Shown one piece after another: positions 32,594-40,381 of a stretch of 64,000 nucleotides of DNA (its first letter is position 1; every line of letters starts with the position of its first letter). Under the pieces are notes generated by a model. It was not told the origin of the DNA. It was given only the letters and a program-made list of their open reading frames with translations, and did no database searches. The position numbers were made by a program, and so were the translations under genes. This DNA is from CAWIJK01 sp963836375 (lineage in GTDB: Bacteria; Actinomycetota; Acidimicrobiia; Acidimicrobiales; RAAP-2), in the NCBI GenBank assembly GCA_963836375.1, contig CAWIJK010000004.1:1029538-1093537 (forward strand), in the 5' to 3' direction.

Positions 32594-34305
32594 AGCAGTT
32601 GCATCACGGGTGGACTTGGTGCCTCCGCTGGCGCGAACTTCTCAACCGCGTGGCGGGTCATCAGGTCGAGGACTTCTTGCCGCTGTCGATTGATGAGTAG
32701 ACCGTGCTCAAGTTCGGGGTTGAAGATGAAGTTCAAGGTCCCGGTTCGCTCCCACTTGCGCCGAGTGAACCTGGTCGATCCCAGGCGAATTGGCCTTCCT
32801 TCGCGCTCTCCCGCAACGACGAGGGTGGAGATTCCTCTCCTACCGAGCCCGGCAATCCAAGACCCCGGTCGGCGCTGTCCGGCGACTAAGAGGCGGAGCC
32901 ACCAACCGAGATCAGGGAGTTGTCGGCGTATCGGTGAGAGAGGTCCATCGTGGTGAAACGCCTTGACGATCGGGCTCTTGGGGAGCGCAACGTGCCGTCG
33001 GGCATCGAGCGGCAGGCCGGCCTTACACTCGGGGGGCACGAACGACAGGATCGGATTGATGACCAGCACTCCTCGAGGATCCAGCTCGAAGGCACTGTCA
33101 AGGGCCTGATATCCAGACCCGCACAGCCCGACTAGGACGACGTTCGATGGGTCCGAGGGCGAAGCAGATCGGGCGGCGTCCACCACGTCGTCGAAGGCTT
33201 CCGGGGCCACGGGAATGAACTCGGCCTGGTCTTCATGCCGCAACGGGCTGTCACCGAGACCGCTCAAATCGAATCGGACCGAGGGGATCCCTTCACCCGC
33301 CCAGTGACGAGCGAGATCGACCCACAGTCGAGTTGGACCGACGTGATGCTCATTCGCCACGCTAAGAAAGAGCGCCGTGGGGCCCCGGGGCGCCTCTGGA
33401 ACCTCCGTCGATATCCCGAAGAGTCCATGGGGACCGATGGCGATCGAGCGCTCGACAATCTCCCGGCCGTACCGGTCCCTACCCAGAGCCTTGGGACCCG
33501 CCGAGCTCGGCGCCCGGAACGCGACCGGCTCAGTTGAGTCTTTCAGCGCAAGCCAATCGGAGATTTCGTTGATGGTCGCGCGCGGAAGCTCTTGATTCGG
33601 TGATCCTCTCTCCAGGAGTTCCGACTGGCCTTTCGCTTCGAGGCATTCGACGGATTCGCTGCCGAGACTGACGAGCACCTCAGACGCCACCGTGCGGCCG
33701 GCGCGAATGAGTACAAGCGTGTTCCGCGCCGGTGACGACGGCAAGCCGGCCAAGCTGATTGCCCCGAGTTCTGCGGCTGCTTCCGCGTCCAGACTGAGTC
33801 CGGGCAGGTCGGCCGCGCCAACCCGATTGACCGGCTCTCCCAGACCGAAGGCGGAGGCCGCCACCCCTTCTCGCAGGAAGGCACGGCCTGACAGGCAGGG
33901 GTCCCAAAGGACGATTCGCTCGACTCCGCCCTGGTGGGCGGCGACGTTCGCGGCCAATGTTGCCCCGATCCGCATACCCACGAGTGAGATGGCGTGCACA
34001 CCCGTGTTCCGAATCACGTCGACAGCCGACGAGATGCTGGCCATCCAGGACTCGACCCGCTTGCTGTCTCGAGACGAGCCGGCCGAATCGCCCATCCCGT
34101 CATAGTCGAATCGGACAACGCACATCCCGAGGGAACAGAGTCGTTCGGCCAGTAGCCGGACTGCATAGTGAGCCTGGATGTACTCGAGCGCAAAGGACGG
34201 GCAGATGACAACACCGGATCGAGCGCGCCCAGCGGCTGGCCCGTGGAACCAGCCGAAGAGTGGCCGGTCCTCGGGCCCGAACCAAATGGGGATGGTCGTG
34301 GTCAT
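32590..34305 (-). CDS. Double alpha/beta-hydrolase-fold protein with degenerate nucleophile elbows
   Basis: About 571 residues from ATG 34305 (an ATG at 34317 adds four residues). Two alpha/beta-hydrolase units are visible. Unit 1 has GVVICPSFALEY, VVRFDYDGMGDSAG and, at the nucleophile elbow (about 110-114), GMRIG with Arg where Ser is expected. Unit 2 has VRFDLSGLGDSP and GLCGSG (about 393-398), where Cys occupies the nucleophile slot. The first unit resembles the exosortase A system-associated hydrolase 2 group, which also has a G-x-R-x-G-type elbow. Possible roles are acyl transfer, thioester editing or a non-catalytic scaffold. First gene of the operon, 78 bp downstream of a TGTATCAA motif. 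Confidence 0.75.
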   Translation of the reverse strand: MTTTIPIWFGPEDRPLFGWFHGPAAGRARSGVVICPSFALEYIQAHYAVRLLAERLCSLGMCVVRFDYDGMGDSAGSSRDSKRVESWMASISSAVDVIRNTGVHAISLVGMRIGATLAANVAAHQGGVERIVLWDPCLSGRAFLREGVAASAFGLGEPVNRVGAADLPGLSLDAEAAAELGAISLAGLPSSPARNTLVLIRAGRTVASEVLVSLGSESVECLEAKGQSELLERGSPNQELPRATINEISDWLALKDSTEPVAFRAPSSAGPKALGRDRYGREIVERSIAIGPHGLFGISTEVPEAPRGPTALFLSVANEHHVGPTRLWVDLARHWAGEGIPSVRFDLSGLGDSPLRHEDQAEFIPVAPEAFDDVVDAARSASPSDPSNVVLVGLCGSGYQALDSAFELDPRGVLVINPILSFVPPECKAGLPLDARRHVALPKSPIVKAFHHDGPLSPIRRQLPDLGWWLRLLVAGQRRPGSWIAGLGRRGISTLVVAGEREGRPIRLGSTRFTRRKWERTGTLNFIFNPELEHGLLINRQRQEVLDLMTRHAVEKFAPAEAPSPPVMQLL

Positions 34306-34382
34306 TTTTGGTTCCAAGGCTTGGGAGAGCAGGTGCCTTCACGTCGCGAGTTCCTAGGAAAGTGAGGGAAAACGGCGGGGTC

Positions 34383-34390
34383 TTGATACA
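34383..34390 (-). promoter_or_regulatory. Upstream motif copy (TGTATCAA) for the eight-gene operon
   Basis: Exact TGTATCAA on the minus strand, 78 bp before ATG 34305, flanked as GGATGTATCAAG. A related TGTATCTT lies on the plus strand at 34434-34441, facing the divergent operon. Confidence 0.45.
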
Positions 34391-34403
34391 TCCGACCAGA
34401 CCG

Positions 34404-34421
34404 GGACATCCGGCGATGTCC
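34404..34421. promoter_or_regulatory. Palindrome between divergent operons
   Basis: GGACATC (34404-34410) and GATGTCC (34415-34421) are perfect inverted arms with a 4-bp centre. They lie between the two divergent operons, next to the motif copy, so this could be an operator serving both. Confidence 0.45.
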
Positions 34422-34469
34422 GTTCAGAGACTGTGTATCTTTTGACGGTTCTCGGCCTCAATTAAGGCG

Positions 34470-35783
34470 ATGGGAGCCCTTGCACAGGGTGGGGAGTGGC
34501 GCGCCCTTGAGAGTGTGGCCCCGACGGAGCACTCCGGCCGATTGCCGCCCCCCGCTGACCACCAGAGCGAGATGAGAGCCGCCGACGGTCCGTATCGGTC
34601 CCGTGGCTACCCTCCCGTCGCTACGTGGACGTTCCGGCGCCTCCGGGCGCTGAGGAGGCCGGCACCTCGACTTAATCGGTTTGAGCCCGAGTCAAATCTG
34701 ATTCGTCCGAGTTCGCTCGTCACGAGGGCCCGGTATCCGGCGGTCGACTTCCACACGCACCTCGGCCGGTGGCTAACCCGGGCTGGCGATTGGATGGTTC
34801 CGGACGTCTCCGGTCTTCGCCGGCTCATGGACGAGTCCAACGTGACGACATTGGTCAACCTGGACGGGCGTTGGGGGGACGAACTCGAACGAAACTTGGA
34901 TCGCTACGACCGAGCCCACCCGGGCCGCTTCGCCACATTCTGCCACCTCGACTGGCAGTTGCTCGAGAACAGCAAGCACGCCGGATCGCTAGTCGACAGT
35001 CTCGAGGCGTCAAGAGCGGCGGGCGCTCGAGGTCTAAAGGTGTGGAAGAACCTGGGGTTGAACGTTCGACGGAAGGGCCGGTTGCTCTTGCCCGACGACC
35101 CTGTGCTTGACCCGGTGTGGATGGCCTCGGGGGCCCTCAAGCTGCCTGTCGTGATCCACGTCGCTGACCCTGTTGCCTTCTTTCAACCCGTGAACAGGAA
35201 AAACGAGCGGCTCGACGAGCTGCTGCGATACCCCCATGCCTCCCAGGCGCACCTCGGCCTGACCCATTTCAGGCGCCTGATCTCTTCGCTCGAGTCCATC
35301 GTGGCCCGTCATCCCGACACGGCGTTCGTCGGTGCCCATGTGGGCTGCTATTCGGAGGATCTGAGCTGGGTCGGTACCATGCTCGACCGATACCCGAATT
35401 TCCACATTGACCTGGCCGGACGGGTGGCGGAGCTGGGTCGTCAGCCCCGTGCCACCGCTCAGCTCGTCAGCAGACACCCGGACCGAGTGCTGTTCGGTAC
35501 CGACGCTTTCCCCCTCCGCAAAGAGGACCTTCAGTTGTACTTCCGGTTCCTGGAGAGCGGAGACGAGTATTTCTCATACTCCACTGACCCAGTTCCGCCA
35601 CAGGGCCGATGGGCAATAGCTGGACTCGCCCTTCCCGATGAGCAACTTCGGCTCGTCTACGGCTCAAATGCCCAGGCGCTGATCTCCGAAACCGGTGGCA
35701 ACACGGCGTATCTAGACCCTGATTCAACGCTCGAATCACCGAGAACGTCAAATGTCCCAGTGGACACGAAGGAGACGATATGA
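34470..35783 (+). CDS. Amidohydrolase-family (PF04909-type) metal-dependent hydrolase
   Basis: A 437-residue TIM-barrel hydrolase. Metal and catalytic residues are visible: DFHTHLG (His95/His97), KVWKNLGLNVR (strand-3 region), VVIHVAD, GAHVG and FGTDAFPL (strand-8 Asp). This is the amidohydrolase-2 pattern, in which members hydrolyse or decarboxylate small carbonyl compounds. The first 90 residues are not conserved; ATG 34572 is a credible alternative start with a purine-rich GAGCGAG ahead of it. The gene leads the plus-strand operon and its stop overlaps the next ATG (35780-35783). Substrate unknown; deacetylation or lactone opening of a sugar would fit the neighbours. Confidence 0.8.
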   Translation: MGALAQGGEWRALESVAPTEHSGRLPPPADHQSEMRAADGPYRSRGYPPVATWTFRRLRALRRPAPRLNRFEPESNLIRPSSLVTRARYPAVDFHTHLGRWLTRAGDWMVPDVSGLRRLMDESNVTTLVNLDGRWGDELERNLDRYDRAHPGRFATFCHLDWQLLENSKHAGSLVDSLEASRAAGARGLKVWKNLGLNVRRKGRLLLPDDPVLDPVWMASGALKLPVVIHVADPVAFFQPVNRKNERLDELLRYPHASQAHLGLTHFRRLISSLESIVARHPDTAFVGAHVGCYSEDLSWVGTMLDRYPNFHIDLAGRVAELGRQPRATAQLVSRHPDRVLFGTDAFPLRKEDLQLYFRFLESGDEYFSYSTDPVPPQGRWAIAGLALPDEQLRLVYGSNAQALISETGGNTAYLDPDSTLESPRTSNVPVDTKETI

Positions 35784-37126
35784 GGATTGCCGTGTTCGGC
35801 CTGGGGTATGTCGGGACCGTCACGGCAGCCGTGCTGTCGTCGAACGGTCACGAAGTCAGTGCCGTTGATGTCGACCAATCGAAGGTCTCGGCGATCATGA
35901 GCGGCGTGAGCCCGGTCGTCGAGCCGGGACTGGACGAGCTGATCGGCGCCAATGTTAGGTCCGGCCGTCTGACGGCCACCGTCGATTCGAGAAAGGCCCT
36001 CCACGGGGCCCGGCTCTCATTGATCTGCGTGGGAACTCCTTCGTCCACTACCGGAAGCACTGACCTGCAATTCGTCATCCGGGCGGTCGAGGAAATCACT
36101 GGCGTGCTGCGTGAGCTCGCTGGACCATTTCATGCCCTTGTGATTCGCAGTACGGTGCCTCCAGGCACCGTGGAAGATGTCATCGGGCCCATGCTGGGGG
36201 TATCGTCGGAGTCCGACGGTGGTGTGGGTGTCGGGATGTGTCCAGAGTTTTTGCGAGAAGGTACCGCGCTGGCGGACTTCTACGATGCTCCATTCAATGT
36301 TTTGGGAACGGCCGATGACCGAGTGGCCGACGCCGTAGAAGGCCTCTTTGCCTTTTTGGACGAGCCATTGCGGGTCGTGTCACCGCGGGTTGCCGAATCG
36401 CTCAAGTACGCCTGCAATGCGTTTCACGCCACCAAAGTGTCATTCGCGAACGAGATGGGCCGACTATTGCGGGAGCTCGGAGTCGATTCGCGTGAAGTCA
36501 TGAGCGTCTTCTGTAGTGACACAAAGCTCAACCTGTCTGCCGAATATCTGTCACCCGGATTCGCATTCGGGGGATCATGTCTACCGAAGGACCTGCGTTC
36601 CCTGCTCTACCTGGCCCGGATGAGTTTTTTGGACCTTCCCCTCCTTTCGGGAACGCTCTCGACCAACGCTCTGGCCATCAATGACGTCATCGATCGAGTG
36701 GTGGAGAGTGGAGTCCGATCTGTCGCCCTTCTCGGCCTGAGCTTCAAGATGAGCAGCGACGATTTGCGGGAGAGTCCGTACGTTGTGCTCGCTGAGGCGT
36801 TGATCGGAAAAGGATTTGATCTTCGGGTGTACGACCCCATCGTTGAGCCCTCGAAGCTCATCGGGGCAAACCGGCAATACGTGAACTCGAAACTTCCGCA
36901 TTTGAAGAAGATCCTCAACAGCAAACCCGAAACGGCCCTTGCCGGCGCAGAGCTGGCTCTTGTGGGAACGGCTGACCAGGCGACTCTCGACGCAGTGTGT
37001 GTCGCATCCCCGAAAATCATTCTGGATCTGAATGGGCGCCTCGGGGACCAGGTCGAGTCGTTGCCAGGTTATGACGGGGTCGCATGGGCGAGATCTGATC
37101 CCCGAATGTATTCCCTCTCATGCTAG
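35780..37126 (+). CDS. GDP-mannose 6-dehydrogenase-like (AlgD type) nucleotide-sugar dehydrogenase
   Basis: A 448-residue NAD-dependent dehydrogenase that oxidises C6 of a nucleotide sugar to the uronate. It has the N-terminal Rossmann motif MRIAVFGLGYVGTVTAAVL, substrate region CPEFLREGTALADF and the catalytic cysteine in GGSCLPKDLRSL (about residue 265). The stretch NAFHATKVSFANEMGRLL plus CSDTKLNLSAEYLSPGFAFGG closely follows the AlgD pattern and differs from UDP-glucose dehydrogenase, so GDP-mannuronate is the likely product. The gene is translationally coupled to the amidohydrolase before it and overlaps the next glycosyltransferase by 7 bp. Confidence 0.88.
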   Translation: MRIAVFGLGYVGTVTAAVLSSNGHEVSAVDVDQSKVSAIMSGVSPVVEPGLDELIGANVRSGRLTATVDSRKALHGARLSLICVGTPSSTTGSTDLQFVIRAVEEITGVLRELAGPFHALVIRSTVPPGTVEDVIGPMLGVSSESDGGVGVGMCPEFLREGTALADFYDAPFNVLGTADDRVADAVEGLFAFLDEPLRVVSPRVAESLKYACNAFHATKVSFANEMGRLLRELGVDSREVMSVFCSDTKLNLSAEYLSPGFAFGGSCLPKDLRSLLYLARMSFLDLPLLSGTLSTNALAINDVIDRVVESGVRSVALLGLSFKMSSDDLRESPYVVLAEALIGKGFDLRVYDPIVEPSKLIGANRQYVNSKLPHLKKILNSKPETALAGAELALVGTADQATLDAVCVASPKIILDLNGRLGDQVESLPGYDGVAWARSDPRMYSLSC

Positions 37127-38415
37127 GGAGGTTCAGGGGTTCCCCGGGCCTACGGGAAGCCGCCGAAAGCGACCGAGAGGGTGGTCGTCCACTTAGGGTG
37201 CTCATCATCGTTCAAAACCTCCCAGTGCCGTTTGACCGCCGAGTGTGGCTCGAGTGTCAGGCCCTGGTCGATGCTGGTTACACCGTCTCGGTCATTTGCC
37301 CCAAAGGCCCGGGTGACCCGGACGAAGAGACGGTTGACGGGGTAGACCTCTACAAATATCAACCTCCGAGTGTCGGGAAGGGCGCCGGCTCCTTCGTGAA
37401 GGAGTACCTGTACTCGTTTCTGCAGACTTCGCGGCTGGTCCGCAGGGTCTGTCGCAAGGGCGCCGTGGATGTTCTCCAGGCGTGCAATCCGCCGGACATC
37501 TTCTGGCCGATCGCCCTGGTACTGCGGCTCCGAAAGGTGCAGTTCGTCTTCGACCACCACGATCTGTGCCCCGAGCTGTACGAATCACGATTTCCCGAGG
37601 GGTCCAAGGTCCTCTACTGGGGCCTTCGCCTGCTTGAGTGGTGTACGTATCGCAGTGCCCACCACGTGGTTTCGACCAACGATTCTTACAGGGACATTGC
37701 GATCCGTCGCGGCAACAAGTTGGCCCAAGAGGTCACGGTCGTGAGGACCGGGCCCGACCCAGAGCGGCTCGTGGCGACCGACCCGGAGCCTTCGTTGAGG
37801 AGAGGTCGACGCTTTCTTGTTGCCTATCTCGGCGTCATGGGTCCACAAGACGGGGTGGATCTCGCACTTCACGCCGCTCGTCACATCGTCCACCAGTTGG
37901 GCCGTGACGATGTGAGCTTCACATTCATGGGATCGGGCGACAGCTTCGGTGACCTTCTTGAGCTTCGAGAGCAGCTGCAGTTGAATGACGTCGTCCACTT
38001 CAGTGGCCGAGTGCCCGATTCAACAGTTGCCGCCGTTTTGTCGACTGCGGACGTGGCGCTCTGTCCAGATCCCAAGAACCCGCTGAACGACGTCTCAACC
38101 ATGAACAAGACCATGGAGTACATGTCGTTTTCGGTACCCGTTGTGGCGTTCGATCTGTTGGAGACACGGGTGTCCGCCGGAGAGGCAGCGGTCTATGCGA
38201 CGCCGAACGTCATCGAAGAGTTCGCAGAATTGATTTTGAAGCTTTTGGAAGATGAGGAGCGTCGGCTAAGGATGGGGAGCGAAGGTCGCTCGCGGATCGT
38301 TGGGTCCCTAGCATGGCACCACCAGAGATCAAACTATCTCCGGGTCCTTGAATCTTTCCAGTCCCCGGGACGACCGTCTCGGGCCTTGGTCGCCGACCGC
38401 TCTGGAGCGGACTGA
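37120..38415 (+). CDS. Family 4 glycosyltransferase
   Basis: A 431-residue GT-B enzyme, cytoplasmic or membrane-associated. Its first strand is RVLIIVQNLPVPFDRRVW, the usual opening of this GT4 subgroup (about residue 25), followed by VDVLQACNPPDIFWPIA and FDHHDLCPELYESRF. The donor half has FLVAYLGVMGPQDGVDLAL, then DVALCPDPKNPLNDVSTMNKTMEY and SVPVVAFDLLETRVSAGEAA. Translation from ATG 37120 overlaps the dehydrogenase, which fits an operon. It may use the uronate made by the enzyme encoded upstream, but that is inference from order only. Confidence 0.87.
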   Translation: MLGRFRGSPGLREAAESDREGGRPLRVLIIVQNLPVPFDRRVWLECQALVDAGYTVSVICPKGPGDPDEETVDGVDLYKYQPPSVGKGAGSFVKEYLYSFLQTSRLVRRVCRKGAVDVLQACNPPDIFWPIALVLRLRKVQFVFDHHDLCPELYESRFPEGSKVLYWGLRLLEWCTYRSAHHVVSTNDSYRDIAIRRGNKLAQEVTVVRTGPDPERLVATDPEPSLRRGRRFLVAYLGVMGPQDGVDLALHAARHIVHQLGRDDVSFTFMGSGDSFGDLLELREQLQLNDVVHFSGRVPDSTVAAVLSTADVALCPDPKNPLNDVSTMNKTMEYMSFSVPVVAFDLLETRVSAGEAAVYATPNVIEEFAELILKLLEDEERRLRMGSEGRSRIVGSLAWHHQRSNYLRVLESFQSPGRPSRALVADRSGAD

Positions 38416-38418
38416 CCA

Positions 38419-40326
38419 GTGTGCGGGATTGCGGGCTGCTATCAACAGCCGGATGGCGAGGATCTCACTCGCAATATGTGCAGAAGCATTGCGCACCGGG
38501 GGCCTGACGATCGCGGGTATCTTGCTCAAGAAAGCGATCGGGTGTCCGTTCAGCTGGCGCACCGTCGCCTTTCGATTATCGATCTGACACCCCAGGGGCA
38601 CCAGCCATTTGTCAGGGATGGTCTGACACTTATCTACAACGGTGAGTTGTACAATTACAGAGCACTCCGCTCGGAACTGGCCGCCGGCGGCACGCGATTC
38701 TCTTCGAACTCCGACACCGAGGTCGTCTTGGAGGCCTGGAGAAGATGGGGACCGAAGGCACTCACGCGGTTCCGGGGAATGTTTGCGTTTGCTGTCTTCG
38801 AGGAACACAGCGGGAAGCTCTTCTTGGCCCGTGATCAACTGGGAATCAAGCCCCTCTACTACCTCGTCCGGAAGGACGGTGTCCTCTTCTGTTCGGAGCT
38901 GAAGGGCATCGTTCGGGCGCTGGGGGAGGAGTTAGAAACCGACAAGGCCGCACTGGTGGCGTCAATCCTGTACTACTGGGTACCGCCTCAGCGCTGCGCC
39001 ATCCGGGGCGTAGAGAAACTCGAACCGGGGGCGTGGGCCGAGTTCCGGCCGGACGGGACGCGCACGGTCACCAAGTATTGGCGGGCCGAAGAGGAGGCGC
39101 AACGCGCCGCGATGGGTTCGCCGATCCCGCTCGCGCCGGTCATCGAGGAGTCTGTGGCGGCACACCTTGTCGCCGACGTCCCCGTGGGCACTTTTCTGAG
39201 CGGTGGGTTGGACTCGAGCATCGTCACCGTCCTGGCCAAGCGATCGAACCCGGATATCGAGGCCTACACGATCAAGTTTCGACAGGAGGATAAGCGGCTG
39301 GAGTCCATGCCCGACGACGTGTATTACGCCAGAAAGGTGGCGGCACAGTTCGGCATAAAACTCCACGAGATTGAGGCTTCCCCAGACGTCGCCAACTTGC
39401 TGCCTCAGATGGTTGACATTCTCGACGAGCCGATTGGCGACCCCGCTGCCATCAACACGCTTCTCATGTGCCAAGCAGCGCGGGACGCGGGGGTCAAGGT
39501 CCTGGCTTCGGGAATGGGCGCGGATGAGCTTTTTGGTGGATATCGGAAGCACATGGCATGCCTCCTTGCTGCCCGATACCGCAAGGCTCCTCGCGTCTCG
39601 CGGCGCGTTGTTGAAGGTGTCGTGGGCCGACTACCCGTCGTGGTCAGCGGGCGGGGACTCCGTCACGTGCGATGGGCAAAGCGATTTCTCACGTTTGCGG
39701 AATTGTCCGAGTCCGAGGCCTTTCGGCGCAGTTACACAATGTACGACCCTGAGGACTTGGTCGGGCTCCTTAGCCCGGACCTCTCAGACTGCGTTGCCGA
39801 CGTGGTTGAAGAGCATGACCGGATCTATGAAGATTCGAAACTGGCAGATCCGGTGGACCGCATGTGCCTGGCTGACACCCGACTGTTTCTGCCGGGCCTC
39901 AATCTGGCCTACACCGACCGAGCGAGTATGGCCGCGTCGGTGGAAGTCCGTGTCCCGTTCGTGGATCCAGCAGTAATGGTTGCCGCCTTCTCCCACCCGG
40001 GAGGGGAGAAGATCCGAGGCCGTTCCAGCAAGGCGATATTGAAGGATGCGGCACGCTCGTGGCTTTCGTCAGAGATCGTCGATCGGCCCAAGGCGTCGTT
40101 CGGCGCTCCCTTGCGTGCGTGGATGTCACGCGATCTGAAGGAAATGGTGGACGACGAGGTCGTCGACGGAGATCTCGTTCGAAGCGGGTTTCTTCAACGA
40201 ACTGACGTGGTGCGACTGGTCGAGTCGGATCGTGCCGGAACCGAAGACAATTCCAAACAGATCTGGCACCTTCTCAGCCTGGAGATGTGGTGTCGGCAGG
40301 CCCGATCCATGGGAGTGACAGTATGA
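38419..40326 (+). CDS. asnB: Asparagine synthetase-like glutamine amidotransferase (second copy)
   Basis: A 635-residue AsnB-family enzyme read from GTG 38419, which places Cys2 of MCGIAGC correctly as glutaminase nucleophile. Glutaminase motifs HRGPDD and YNGELYN, and synthetase motifs SGGLDSS (261-267) and GMGADELFGGY, are intact. It lies 3 bp after the GT4 gene in the plus-strand operon. AsnB paralogues in polysaccharide loci are thought to amidate carboxyl groups such as those of uronic acids, so with a GDP-uronate producer in the same operon an amidated uronate residue is a reasonable guess. It is closer to canonical AsnB than the first copy at 23133-24983. Confidence 0.88.
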   Translation: MCGIAGCYQQPDGEDLTRNMCRSIAHRGPDDRGYLAQESDRVSVQLAHRRLSIIDLTPQGHQPFVRDGLTLIYNGELYNYRALRSELAAGGTRFSSNSDTEVVLEAWRRWGPKALTRFRGMFAFAVFEEHSGKLFLARDQLGIKPLYYLVRKDGVLFCSELKGIVRALGEELETDKAALVASILYYWVPPQRCAIRGVEKLEPGAWAEFRPDGTRTVTKYWRAEEEAQRAAMGSPIPLAPVIEESVAAHLVADVPVGTFLSGGLDSSIVTVLAKRSNPDIEAYTIKFRQEDKRLESMPDDVYYARKVAAQFGIKLHEIEASPDVANLLPQMVDILDEPIGDPAAINTLLMCQAARDAGVKVLASGMGADELFGGYRKHMACLLAARYRKAPRVSRRVVEGVVGRLPVVVSGRGLRHVRWAKRFLTFAELSESEAFRRSYTMYDPEDLVGLLSPDLSDCVADVVEEHDRIYEDSKLADPVDRMCLADTRLFLPGLNLAYTDRASMAASVEVRVPFVDPAVMVAAFSHPGGEKIRGRSSKAILKDAARSWLSSEIVDRPKASFGAPLRAWMSRDLKEMVDDEVVDGDLVRSGFLQRTDVVRLVESDRAGTEDNSKQIWHLLSLEMWCRQARSMGVTV

Positions 40327-40381
40327 CCGTGCGAAGCCCATCTCTCCCGACAATGCCCACAAAGAGCGAGGACGGATCCAG

